Source: Collodictyon triciliatum
Taxonomy: Eukaryota > CRuMs
NCBI GenBank assembly: GCA_043381765.1
Contig: JBHJMP010000007.1
Coordinates: 1 to 27,363, forward strand
Direction: 5' to 3'
Length of the DNA: 27,363 bases
Part shown: positions 10,720-24,095 of the stretch, in pieces
Layout of the letters: each line of letters opens with the position of its first letter
How positions within the stretch are numbered: the first letter of the stretch is position 1
Notes under the pieces: model-generated
The model's input: only the letters and a program-made list of their open reading frames with translations
What the model was told of the DNA's origin: nothing
The model's database searches: none
Program-made: the position numbers and the translations under genes

Positions 10720-10923
10720 TTAGTCCCAGTGCGAGCGCTTGATCTCTTCGTGGTTCTTGTTGGCCCACCAGTAAACACCAAAGAGCGTGGCAAAAGCAGG
10801 GGCGACATATGGCACATTCTCGAGGAAGCGGCGGTCGAGTTTCTTTGAGTAGTCCTTGAAGAAGCCCTTCACGACGCTGCCGTACTCTTCGCTGGCGACG
10901 GTGCGGACAATGATTCCTCGCAT
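10720..10923 (-). CDS. QCR8/UQCRQ-like subunit of mitochondrial complex III
   Basis: An uninterrupted 67-residue reading frame from ATG (10923-10921) to TAA (10722-10720). Its codons are much richer in G and C than the surrounding DNA, which supports a real gene. The C-terminal half has the layout of the UcrQ (QCR8) family: a basic RR-containing stretch, then VPYVAPAFATLFGVYWWANK as one membrane-spanning segment, then a polar tail with EEIKR. In that family the protein is an accessory subunit of ubiquinol-cytochrome c reductase in the mitochondrial inner membrane, near cytochrome b. It is short for the family (usually about 70-110 residues), and the N-terminus MRGIIVRTVASEEYG is not the usual one. 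Another small one-helix respiratory subunit is possible. No intron is apparent, in contrast to its neighbours. It is transcribed divergently from the ABC transporter gene. Confidence 0.6.
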   Translation of the reverse strand: MRGIIVRTVASEEYGSVVKGFFKDYSKKLDRRFLENVPYVAPAFATLFGVYWWANKNHEEIKRSHWD

Positions 10924-11662
10924 ATTGGGATGGTGTTGCTGTGTCTGCGTTTGTGATTTATATACACATCTTTTATTACTCCCCGTGCTTCTTTAGTTCT
11001 TCCTTTGGTTCTTCTCCAGGGCTTCTACTCGCTCTTTTTCATTTGCTTTTGGATCTTATTTTGATTAAAGTTGAAAGATGAATCAGAAACGAAGCCCGAG
11101 GATTCCATCGGAATGTGCTATTCTGGAAACTTATTTTGGTATGGATGAGTAGCCCATGTTTTCTGCTTGTGCGGGTGTTTCGGCCTGCGTGCGGACGCGG
11201 GTGCAGAGCGAGGCTTCTGCTACTTTACAGGAGCTTCGCCAGAGAGCAAGGCGATTGAAGAGAAACTCGGGCCGGTGCAAACCAAAGACCCTTGTGCATT
11301 TATTCTTTGGTGTTTTCTTCTCTATTTTGCCAAGTCAGAAAAAGGAGAAGAAAAAAAAAAAAAAAAAAGAGACAGAAATCTTAAACCACTGCCTCTAAAA
11401 TGCTTCAGCACAAAAGACAGAGAGAGAAAAAAAAGGAAGGCGGCCCTCTTTCTGGACTGACGGAGTCGATTCGCTTGAGAGGTTTGACCATAATCCTTCT
11501 TTTCTTCTCTCTCATTTTTCCTCTTATTTTTTTATGAGTTTCTCGTCTCATTTCTCTGCATATTCTGGAGAATTAACGGGGTTGCTTGATCCTTCTGCGT
11601 GCTGCGTCATAGCCTTTGTTGACCGGGACTCTTCAGAGGAATTGTTTCTTTTGGAGGGATCG
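10924..11662. promoter_or_regulatory. Divergent upstream region of QCR8-like and ABC genes
   Basis: About 740 bases separate the two start codons, so both promoters should lie here. It has C/T-rich stretches (near 10960-11060 and 11495-11535) and an A run at about 11346-11368. I see no convincing TATA box or other named site. Short open frames between 11156 and 11460 have no recognisable content. The ABC frame is open upstream to an ATG at 11534, so the start could be there. Confidence 0.45.
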
Positions 11663-13287
11663 ATGTCTTCCGCAAGTCCCTGGAAGCAGTTCCAGCACTA
11701 TCTTCTGGAAAACACATACTTTGTGCAGCTGCGAGTCCTGCTTAGAAAGAACTACCTTTTGGCGGTATGCTGGGCTTCTTTGTTCTATTTGCTCTTATTT
11801 TTCACCATCCGCACCTACCCACCCACCTACATTCTGTTTATGTCTTGTGGGTAAGTATTTTAACTTATGAGTCTGTTTCTGTCTATTCAGGTCCGAAACA
11901 AAAAGGGAACCTTCGGCCAGTTATTCACCCCAGTAGGAATCATATTCCTGCTTCTATTTTTCCAGTATATCAGTGAAATCGTGTTGGACCAGGATATAAA
12001 GAATCCGACTGCATATGAGGTCGGCCATGGACTTTATCTTAGGAGGATTTATGCTCATATTTAACAACGAAATATGTACATAAACAGTATTTACTATGTG
12101 CGAACTATAGAAATAGTTACATGGTTGATATGACAATATGGGTCACATTATTTATGCAGGTGGCAAATATTCCAAAGTGTCGATCCCGTGGAGGGATAAA
12201 ATGCCACACCGTTTTGTACTCGCCTTTGGACATAACCTACGAGTACTCTCCTTGTCGATTGTTCATCATATATACATATTAAATTAATGACAACGAAGCT
12301 GTTTTACTACCTTTTGAAACAAGCTGTATGAACATAAAATTTGGCTCACGTATAAGTTCACGTTATAAATTTTTCTTTCCTTTGCCTTGTTGAAATAAGA
12401 TGGGGGACACTAAAGGACGTCATGGAGCTTGTGGCTGAGTACAACGGACTTAGTTCTACAGATGATTTTTTTGCGATCGATTATGCACCAGGGACAACGT
12501 GTGATGTAAAGAAATACAATCATTATGCTGTGAACTTCTCTGTTTGCATTTTGTTGTTTGAAATTTGACATGTCTTAATCCTCTACCTTACTTATTTGAT
12601 TGATGTGACAGTTTAATCCTACGAGATTTAATGTTTCTGATATCCTTGGTTGCGACAGAGCTGTTGTCGATTACATCTTGGGTAAATACTCCACTAATAG
12701 AATGAAAAAAACTTTTATTTCGTTGAAATTTTGCAAATTTAAGTCTATTAATTTCTGCATTTAAAATTCACCTTTTTGTTTTCATTTCCTGTCAATAGCA
12801 AATCCCAATACAACACAGACAGCCATCGTGTTCTTTCCAGAGTTTAATATCACAGATAGCATTCCAGGAGGTAATTTGATAATTTTTCCACCCAGGCGAC
12901 TTATTTTACCAATTTCACCATCGTTTGAATGAACTCAACCTTTTTCTTTTTTCATTCATTCTTTTCCTTTAGGGTTTGATGTTCCAAAGCCAGTTTCGTA
13001 TGAAATCTTTTACAACAACACTGTCAAGCTGAGTCCTGAGCAAGTGATCGGTAGAGAAGGAAGGTTTGAGGACAAACTTATGGAATGAATACAAGCCTTC
13101 AAAATATGATATTCACCAGATATTGCTTGGCATATGCACCTATGGATAGAGTGAAGCTTTTGATATTTAATATTAAATTCCTACTAATATATGAACTGGA
13201 AGCCCCTTCGCTGTGGAAATGAAGAAATGGGTTGACAAAGCTATTTTTACTCTGCAACTTCGGAAACTCGTAACTTAGTGCTCTATC

Positions 13288-13323
<36 letters not shown>

Positions 13324-13505
13324 TAAAAATTTTTTTTTTTACCAACTTTTTTTTTATTAATTATAAAAATAAAAGATTTATANNNNNNNNNNNNNNNNNN
13401 NNNNNNNNNNNNNNNNNNNNNNNNNNNNNNNNNNNNNNNNNNNNNNNNNNNNNNNNNNNNNNNNNNNNNNNNNNNNNNNNNNAAAAAAAAAAAAAAAAAA
13501 AAAAA

Positions 13506-13545
<40 letters not shown>

Positions 13546-16104
13546 ACATATATAAATGCCTTTTATTAGCCAGTCTTATTATACTTTCATTTGCACTTGA
13601 CTGATTTAGCAATATTTATACATAAAAGGGTAAACTGAGTATCGATGAGCATGCGCAAATTGATGTGTCCTCAAAGCCTTATCCAGTCCCACCAAATCGG
13701 AACCAAGCATATGACGTTGTTGCGGATCAAGGCGGAACATGGTAGGGATTTAATCCGTAAATGCATATCATACTCCCCTACTTTCAGACGCAACACACTG
13801 GTACCAGTTCAATTTTATTTTTAAAATTACCTTTCAACTTCTAACGAAGCTATGAATTGATCTGGACCTTACTTGGGCTAGGTTCTACATTCCTCCCATG
13901 ATCACCTTTTTCGTCATGCTTACAGAGGTTTAATAAGAGCCCTAACATTATTTATATGAATTTATTCATCACCATTTGGCTATCAAAACACAGAAATGTG
14001 GAGTTACATTCACTTCCCTACCGATTTAGTATTTAAATATCCGTTTACTTCCCAAATAAATTCGCATAAACCCACTTTTTTGTTTACAATGAAATATATG
14101 TGCGTACAGATCGTCTCTGAAAAGGAGTCAAAGATAAGAGTTGGGATGAAAATGTAAGCGAATCGTATGAAAGATAATATTTATCTCTCAAGAAGCATTA
14201 GGGGCAGACGTTGTAGTCCAGCTGGCATGGGACAGATGACGTTGTGAATTAATCTGAAAATGACATTAGGATGGGAATGAAAAATGCACTATTTTGGATT
14301 TCTTGGTACACCACAGCCGCAATATTTGTGTGTCTCTCAACACTAATTTTGATTGTAACAGGTATTCTCTTGAACACAGTCATGTTAAGCATTTATCTTT
14401 TATTATCTAGCGTTTAGCTCCGAGATGTACATTGAATTTGTTACCCCAATTTAATCTACAAAATTTGCATTCCCTATTTTTTTTCTTACAGGGTTTATTT
14501 TTCAAATCGACTACTTTACCAATGCAAATTTCTTTGTTCTCTTCTTCACCTTTTCTCTTTTCGGCCTGGTAACTTTTTTTTTTTTTGATATTACATTCCT
14601 TATATATATAATTGCCTACGAAACGTCTGTTTATGTTACTTTCATTCATAAAATTGTGTATTACTTTGAAAATTGATGCTGGCCTCTTAGAGCACATCAT
14701 CTATGGCCTTCTTTGTGAGGTAATTGCACAATCACATTTAAAGTCTTAAAGACTGAGTTTTGAATTTCCCATTTAGTATATCCATCCCCAAAAAAATACA
14801 TTTTTTCTCAAGTAATTCTTAATATTTGCATATTCTATTTCAGCACAATGATAGGAAATTCTAAAGCAGCACAGACTTTTGGTGAGAATTAAATGAATCT
14901 TCCTTCTGGCTACTTTAAAGACTATATAAGCATCGTTTCATTAGCCTCTATCGACTAGGCTATGCTTTTATTCTGGTTGGGTTCGTTTTCCAAGGGATTC
15001 TGTCATCCGGTTACGGATTTTTAGCTAGTCTTCTGTATGATTCTGGTGTAGCTGAATGGGTGAAGGTAAATTTTTGTTCGGTTCTAAAATTACAGTATGT
15101 TCGTCAATATTTCAGGTGATCTGAGAACAAAGTTTAACGACATTCATCATAGTTTGTCCGCTGGATTCTCAGCTTCTACCCTCCCTTCAATTTTTCCAAG
15201 GCCTACTATGACATATCAGTCCGAGGTATGCACTTTGAATATATTGAGCGTATACCATCTGATTATTCCACTTCCTTTTGATTCAATTCAATTTTTATCT
15301 CGTCCGAACTGTCATCAGCATCAAGCACCATCGATAGAGCTGGAGGGCGCATTGTCCAAGGGGAAGGATTTGAATGGGATAATCTATATGACCGACGAGA
15401 GGTATGTATGTAATATATAACCGCGTTACCATCTTGTTTACGGTTTTATGGAAAACAAATGCTACCGCGAAACCTTTTTCCTTTGCCCATGAAGTATGTT
15501 TTCTATCTCGTTTTTGTTTGAAATATATCCACTTTATTATTTGCATTCACATATACATATATATATACATATATCGCTAATCTATTATATCAGGTGGAAT
15601 TCTTTGGGCGTGATTCTTTCACAGTGCCTCCGCTTTCGGATACTTTGCTTTTGTTGATGGGAAATATGATCTTCTATGCAGTGCTCACATGGTTGGCTTA
15701 TTCCAAATAATCTGTTTCTCTCATTGAACGAAATTTTGTATTTGCGTGCTACCCATTTATAGGTTCTAAAAACAGATATAATCCACATTTTAGGTATTTT
15801 GATAATGTTTTTGGTGGAGACCATGGGTAATTTTTTTTTTCATGTCCTGGCTCTCTCTTTGTTACTTTATATATGATATCGAAATCAAGTTCTAACGAAT
15901 GATATACGCACACCATTATTTGCCGTTATATAATCTCTTGAGAGCAATAATAACAATAAAATTTATAATTATAGGTCACCAAAATCTCCTCTATTCTTTT
16001 TGGATTTGTCTTACTGGGGTCTTGTTGAGAAGCGCCGTGAAAAGAAAGTTATTGGGAGAAACACACAGAAGCTCATCAATGCGGACCCTGATATTATTGC
16101 AGAG
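11663..16104 (+). other. ABCA transporter: TMD1 and first extracellular loop (exons 1-20)
   Basis: Exons: 11663-11764, 11891-12019, 12160-12242, 12400-12505, 12612-12681, 12799-12870, 12973-13063, 13640-13741, 13882-13927, 14110-14153, 14270-14361, 14492-14568, 14691-14719, 14844-14881, 14959-15065, 15153-15225, 15319-15401, 15594-15691, 15794-15826, 15975-16104. TM1 is in exon 2 ([15 protein letters not shown]). The extracellular loop spans about residues 70-255 and ends in SSKPYPVPP. Further membrane segments lie in exons 9 ([13 protein letters not shown]), 11, 12 ([13 protein letters not shown]), 15 ([20 protein letters not shown]) and 18 ([17 protein letters not shown]). The cytosolic stretch [17 protein letters not shown] between TM2 and TM3 and the segment [14 protein letters not shown] are typical of ABCA proteins. 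The join between exons 7 and 8 crosses the N gap and may miss sequence. Confidence 0.9.
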
Positions 16105-19100
16105 GTAGATTTCGAGTTTTTTTTTTTTTTTGAGTTCGCATCCCAGTCACCCGAGTGTTCTTTCAGTTTTATTTCCTTCTAAAAACAAATATTTACAATA
16201 TCTTCGATTAGGCTGAATTAGTTTCACGCTTGGAGGATAGTAGCCAATTTGCTATTTGCATCCACGAGCTACAAAAGATATACCAAGTGCCTTTATATCT
16301 TCATCCCATCTTTTGTGAAATTACCCATGTCCTTCAATATCTTCTTTGGTTTCTTGGTTTTCATAGGCTAATATTACGAGCACTTTACAATCACATAATT
16401 ATACTATATTTTTCGAACACTGTAAAACTAGAAAAATTACTGGAAGCCATCGCCTGATGATGTTATCGCGGTTAGCAATGTCTCGCTTACCATGAAAGGT
16501 GCTGTTCTATCAAATTATTCGAATGCAAACCCAATATTTCTGTGTATTTGAATCAGAATGATAATTATTTTTATGGTTGCAGCAGTATTATTTCTTCAAT
16601 TCAATAAACATTTGATTTTACGACTTGTAACAGAGGGTGAGATATTTTGCCTACTCGGACACAACGGTGCTGGAAAGACAACAACCATCAACGTTCTAAC
16701 TGGAATGATACGTCCGTTATTCTCGTTTATATTGATATCAAATATCGACCTTACATATTATCCTTTCCTTCTTTCTTGTCCTTCTTCTTTTCCTTATACA
16801 CTCTGGCTCAGAGAAGAATAATCTGGTGAAATTTTACAACGAAATCAGAGCCAACAAGCGGCACTGCAACGATTTACGGAAAAGACATCGTGGATGATAT
16901 TGATCTAATTCGGTCAGAGACAGGCATTTGCCCCCAACACGGTACTTTTTTTCTTCCCTTTATTCGATTCAAAGTCCCAGCACGGTACTTAGTCACGTGA
17001 CTACATTGAAATGGAATATGATTTGAATAAAGAAATTCTGGAATACCCATCCTTTGATTATAAAATTCAATTGTTCAAAATCGATATCCCTAAAAGACAT
17101 CCTTTGGGGTGACCTGACGGCCTTTGAGCATTTGGAAATCTTTTGTGAATTGAAAGGACTTCCCCATTACAAGGCATACATTTTTTCCCTACTAGCTGTC
17201 AACAACCACACAACAATTTCGTTACTTCTCTCTAATTGAGAGGAAGAAAAAAAATCATTCGTATTCTCTCCTTCTCATCCTTTTTTTCTCGTTAAATAAT
17301 TATTCTTTTTTTTTTTTTTTTTTTTTGTTGGTTGAGGATTTTTTTTATTTTTTTGTGTATTTTGTTTTATTTTTTTTTTTTTTTCTTTTTTTTTTTNNNN
17401 NNNNNNNNNNNNNNNNNNNNNNNNNNNNNNNNNNNNNNNNNNNNNNNNNNNNNNNNNNNNNNNNNNNNNNNNNNNNNNNNNNNNNNNNNNNNNNNNAAAA
17501 GAAAAAAAAAAATCTTTCTTATTCTCCCCTTTTTTTTTTTTTTTTTGGGTTAAATAATTTTTTTTTTTTTTTTTTTTTTTTTGTAGGTGACTGAGCATGT
17601 CCGTGAAATTCTGGAGACAGTTGGTTAAGATTCTATCTTATTGCCTTGAATGCTATAATACCTCGGTTGTATCATGTACAATTCAGAATTTAAGTGAAAT
17701 AGTTGATATTCTCTAAAGAGCGTTCATATATCTAGGTTTGTATGATGTGGGAAGAAAGTGTGTAAGAATGTACAGCGGTGGAATGAAGCGCCGATTATCT
17801 GTGGCGATTGCATCTATTGGAAACCCAAAAGTCATGTTTGTTTTCCTGGAACAAATTTTTTTCATCGCAAAGTTTTTTTTTCCGGGGTCATAAATACGAA
17901 TTGATTGCTGAATATTCAGCTCTCTTATAATATTTTTTCTTTTCAAATATGTGAATTCATATTAGGAAGTGACTTTATTCACATCATACATATAGCTTTT
18001 TAGATGAGCCCACCACAGGAATGGACCCGGTAAATCGGCGGTAGGCACTAAATCTGATTTAATCTAGTTGGAACGTCTCCTACTTGATATTTTAATAATT
18101 CTGTGCTCCTAACTTGTTCTCAACTGTTCACAAAATTAGCGAGGTTTGGCATTTGATAGAGAAGATGAAGAAAGAGCGCGTTGTTATCCTCACAACGCAT
18201 TCTATGGAAGAGGTAAATATTTAAAGTTAACAAAAGCTCCTCAAATTACAGCCTCATAACAATCGCATATGTGACTTACAAATGTTCAACATGATGTCAG
18301 GCTGATATTCTGGGCGACCGCATCGCCATCATGGCATATGGTCAAGTTCGTTGTATTGGAAACTCGTTGCATCTAAAATCAAAGTATCATGATTATTCTT
18401 TTATTATTAATTCTCTTGATTTGGTACCAAATAACAGCCTATTCGCATTTAATAATACCACCCCAAAAAGATAAAAATCTTTTTCTTTCCATACTTTCTT
18501 TTTGTATACTTTTTTGTTTGAGAAATATTCCAGTCTTTGTCACGTAATCATAAATGAATCTCGCAGGTACGGTTCCGGCTACAGAATCCAACTAATCACC
18601 AAGGAACAATCAGCAGGCAGTGTAATCGAGCATGTCAAAGCTCTGCTCCCTGAGGGTTTGTCAGAGTAGCAATATATATATATATATTAATCTTCTATGT
18701 TGATTGAAGCCAAGATAAAGCGCTAATTTTCATTTTCCTTGACACCCTAGCGATTCTATTCTCTAATGATGCTGGGAGGTGTGTTATTTGCCGTATTACA
18801 ATAATTTTTTTCAATACATGCGAATAATTTACAAAATTTTCCAAGTTTGATTCAACCTTTTTCTTTTCTCTCTTACATACTTCTACCCGTAAACCTTTTA
18901 GCCTCGTATTTCAGCTACCTTTCAAAGATATATCGAAGCTTCCAGTGCTGTTGGAGTATCTGGAAGGGTCCTCGTCTAAAGAGTACTTTTTGCACAACTT
19001 TTTTTAACTAATGTACGCATATATTAACGAAGTATGTACATGTTTTAAGAGAAGAAAATAAAACTATTGTTACATTAAACGTCATTATATTATCATTTAC

Positions 19101-21870
19101 CATCTAATTTTTTTGCCGCAGAATAATCAAAGAATGGGGATTGAGCCACTCAACACTAGAGGAAGTCTTTGTTGAGGTGTTTTTCCATAGCTTTTTCGAG
19201 AAATTATATACCTTGAAATCCTTTTCCGGTTTTTTCTTTAACGCATGTCTAAAAAAAAACACGATAGATATCAAAAAAGAGCGATTTCACTTACGAGAAA
19301 ATCGAAGAGGAAGAAGATTTAGTTCTGGAGGATACTGAACATGAGCTTAAAGAGCAAAGTCGAAGTAAATATAGACAGTTACGATTAACTGGGCTTAACC
19401 ATTTTTAACCCAACTTATTTGATTGTCTTACACTTTTCTCAAGGTAAATTCGATCTTTTAAGCTCTTCCCTAATGTAAAACTGTTCATGAACTATAGAAC
19501 GAGAGGCACCATCTTCGAACGGCTTTCGTGCCCTTTTGATGAAGAACGTCGCTTTGCAAAAGCGTCAGAAAGGAACAAATATTTGTCAAGTATACACATC
19601 ACATCTTATGCTTTAGCTATTGTCTCTCATATTGTTTCTGTTATCGTTTGGCATTTGATGACATGCAGTAGACTTATTTTTCGAGTAAATTGTAAATATG
19701 AACAGCTTCATTTAATACCAGTCCTCGATTTTAATGTTAATATGGTTACTATGGCAATATTTTCACAGGTATTAACACCAGTTTTGGTCATGCTTGTATT
19801 GCTATTACTCCAGCAAGTGATCAAGTCAGAGGTTTGTGCAAGAATGCTTTGAATCGTCATCATACATTTTTATTACAATATTTGAATTCTTATCTTTTTG
19901 TATTTAAATTGATCAGGAACATGGGTTTGCTTTATTTATTCGGTATTTATCCCATGTATATCTCACAGCTTGTCGATGGTGATGAGACTGAGGCCATATC
20001 ACCGCCCATTCTAGTAAATTACAACCTCCTTCGAGACCGAGTGGAAACAGACAGGCATATCCCAACTTTCTTTTTATTATCCTAGCCTCTGAATTGGACA
20101 GAAAAATTAAGGACTGACTTTTCATATCAACAATTGGAACAAAGCCAGCCTGTGTTATCTTTTGATAGCGTATTATTATACGACTAAACTATTACTGAAT
20201 AACAATATTCTCTTCCTTTTTTTATCTTGGTTTATTATCACAGCACAAATCAGTGTTTGGAATTCTTTTTGTACGGTTCAAACGGAGACGCACAAACTGC
20301 AAAATTGTAAAGAAAAAAATGATGCTTTTGATGTTACAAACAATCAATACCTTGGCAACATACCCAAAGTACACATAGGCGATAAATTTCTGAGACAAAA
20401 CACACTCAGGGCTGGATCGTTATTTTCAAATCGCACCGGTGATGGATTTCTCTACCCTATCCCACAGACAAACTGTACGTTTCAAGAGAACGGAAAAGCT
20501 GTAACAAAATGGGTTTGTAATGCAGTTTTACTAAGCTGATGGTTCAGATGCACTAATTTTTCCTTCCTATATTAGCACTATTCTTAATAAAAAGTCCTCC
20601 ATGAAAATGTGAATGCTACCTATGAGACTTCCCCACTATTCCTCTCTTTTATATCGTGCTGCTAGTCAGTGATGTTGATTTACCTTTTTTATATAATTTT
20701 TTTAAAATTGCAGATCCCATATTTCAACTATGTCGAAGGCTCCTCGTCAGTGATGGATGCGCAGCTCTACAATATTATGGTTGATTACAATAGCTTGGAC
20801 ATCGATGTGGTTGATTCGTACGTCTTTATATCTCGTAAAAATTACATGGTACTAAATTTTTATCATTTAATAGCTTTTTTTTTTAATTTTTTTAATATAA
20901 TATCACAGCCCGCCTGAGTCTTACGATTTGGCCGATGGTTCCGTCACCTTCCGAACTATTGACTATGAGAATGTTCAGCTATCGGTAGCTTTAGTTCCTA
21001 ATTTGCAATACCAATCAATATCCACATATCTAATTCCTCCTTGTATTTTCATCGCCTACAGTATGAATTTGCTGTAAACGATGCTGAAGTTGTCGCATAT
21101 CATCGCCCCAACAACTTCACTCGGTATTCATTTTCTGCCAAAATTGCTTATATGAAAGATACGATTGATTCTTGCCACACAACTCCTTATCGTATTTTTT
21201 GTGAAATTAACTCTTTTCTATTTTTTGTCTTTTTAGTTTTTTTTTAAAAAAGAAAGCGTCACCAAAATGATGCAGCTACAAATGTATTTTTATTTTTATT
21301 AGGGTCGTTGGTATTGAGTTAGATAGCTACCAGGATATTTTCGATGCCGATTTGTTGATTATCATCGAGGGAAGGATGGGGTTGATGGACATGATTCATA
21401 ACGGTATATATTAGCTACAATTATACAATATCCAAATGTACCATTTCCACTTATCTTACTTTCGACGTATATTACCAAAGTATTTTTGAATACGCCTGCA
21501 GTACCATGTTATAATTTTTTTTTTGTTGTTATACATTCATCGTAAAATCACTGCAGCGTTTATTTGGAAGTTTGATGACAGATGGCCTAGGCTTATTGAC
21601 TACTTCAACCGTATAGCCGCATTTTTAACTACTCTCTATATAGCTTATGCAATTATAACTCATATATTCAAGTGGTAGCATTCATTTATTATTAAGATTA
21701 TATATTTCAGAGTTCAATATCACAAATGGATACCGGTTTGCACGCCCTTTATATACCCTCATACGAGGAATGCCGTTCGAAGAGGAAAGGTTTATATTTC
21801 CTTTTTTTTCTTTATATTCCTTCCTCATTATATTGTGTTGGTTAAAAATTTTGTATCTCATGTTCTGCCC

Positions 21871-21913
<43 letters not shown>

Positions 21914-23996
21914 TTCGTTAACGCATGTTTGTTTGATATTCTCACCTTTTTATTCTGTGGTTTTTAAACAGTGACTGGTATTTAATCATCGAGCTCTTTG
22001 GAACAATTCTATATCCAATCGCCCTGACTATCCAGTTGCCAATCTACGTTTACTTGATAGTTATGGAAAAGCAAGAGAAGGTTTATTATCCATAACATAT
22101 ATTCAATAATAGTTCCCGTTCAACAAATATTCCATTTGCAGATTTTTGATTACACATGTTACATAGTTACGAGAAATGATGAAAAGTAGTGGAATGAAAA
22201 TGAGGACATACTGGTTCTCCAATTACGTCTTCTTCTTGGTCCTTTATTCTGTATGTTTGCCTTGTTTCGAATGACTAATTATCATACTTATGTTTTACTT
22301 CACTGTTTTTTTTGCAAATTACACGTTTCCTCCGACTCAAAGCCTACATTTATTCTTGAAATATTTCATCTGTCTTTTTTTTTTTTTAAAAAAAAAAATC
22401 ACATTTTCTCAAGGACAAAATAATCTGCCAATTAAGTGAGCCTTTTGCTTTTTATCTAGGCGGTTATATTTTTCTTTTATATATCTGGCCTAGTGATAGA
22501 AATACGGTTCTTTACACAAACGGACCCATCCGTTCTGCTGTGGTTCTTTTTCCTTTGGGGGAACTCTTTGATTTCGTTCTCCTTTTTGCTGAGGTTTCCC
22601 CATAATTCATGCATATCAAAATGAGTTCTTCACCCTACTGTCTGCGCATTTGATGCTTGATTTCTCCAAAATTTCATATCGCCCGAAGGAAAAAAAGAAG
22701 CCTTGTATTAAATCAATTCTTTTCAATACCAAAACATCAGCACTTTCCTGAGTTCTAAACAGGCAGCAACGGTCGTTGGGTATATCGTTGCACTTATCGG
22801 GTCGATGACTGCATTGTTTATATGCGTTTCTCTTTACCCCCTCACCGAAAAAGAGGTTTGGATTGATATATGTGGTACCACGACTTAATTCCGAAAGATA
22901 ATGTATCATATTAAATCTCCTTTATTTCATCAGAAAAATAGTTGAGAGGCATGAGAGCTTTGATTTTGCAAGAAACTTTATCTTGGCACATCAGAGATTC
23001 ACACTCTGGAGAATTTTTTTAGTTACGGGGACTCATTTGTGCCTCTGTTTTTCTACAGGAAATGCCAGTGTCTTTCTTTGTGTATCTCCAATTCGGATTT
23101 GCGCGCGGTATATACATTCTGAATGATGCATGTGCTCGTGAATACGTTTGCTATCAGGCAAGTCAATAAAATTCAATATTATTTTTCTTTCTATATCATC
23201 TAGACTTTTTAAACTGCCATAATAGCCCTACAACGTCAACTCAAACGCTTAGCGTCATTTAAAAAACTTGTTTCTCTTCAAATAACCTAATTTATTTTCA
23301 AAACTCTTCTCAGTGGGACGATTTGGAGCCCGATGACGAAATGACGATTGTGCTGTGGTCCTTGTTTTTCAACAGCCTGTCTTATTTTTTGTTGGCATTT
23401 TACTTGGATGAGGTTCTTCCATCGGAATATGGCGTATGGTTCATCTCAATGACGGAATTGTTTTGTTTTTTTTTTAAAAAAAAAAAAACTACCGCCTCTC
23501 GTTTCATCGAAAACACTCTTTTTAAGTAGAGAAATAGCAATTGATTCCTATATTTTGTTGATAATTTTAAATTACCAATCATTCAGGTTCCTAAGCACCC
23601 TTTGTTCTTCCTTAATCCTCTGAGAAAAAAGTTTGGAATGCGAAAAGCTGGAGAATCGAAGGAAAAGTTCCGATTTAATTTGATATATTTATTTTTCGAT
23701 ATATATATATTTATAAACCAATCATATAAAAAAGCGGAAAATCCTGCTGCTCACCTCATTTATTTCCTCCGTTTTCGTACAATTCATAGATTCATTTTAT
23801 TTGCTTTTTTTTTCTCGATTTTTTCTTTTTGATATTATTCTTTATATTTGGAAAAATTATCATTTTATCAAATAAAACTTTCTAAATCTACGTAATCATA
23901 TTATCACCAAAGAATGACACTCGAGCAACAGCACTTGCGCGCACTTCTGCGCCACTCTGTGGACGATGAAGAGGATAGGTAGATTTTGCTTCCCTT

Positions 23997-24095
<99 letters not shown>

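Noticed and set aside
13278-13612. ORFs running through the N block, and likewise at 17275-17598
   Set aside because: They consist of homopolymer translations and unknown bases; the blocks are assembly gaps in introns.
20162-20409. Continuous reading frame through the ABCA extracellular loop region
   Set aside because: It does not connect in phase with the upstream exons. A model with exons 20086-20153, 20244-20306 and 20410-20512 keeps phase and removes an in-frame conflict. I hold this only moderately.
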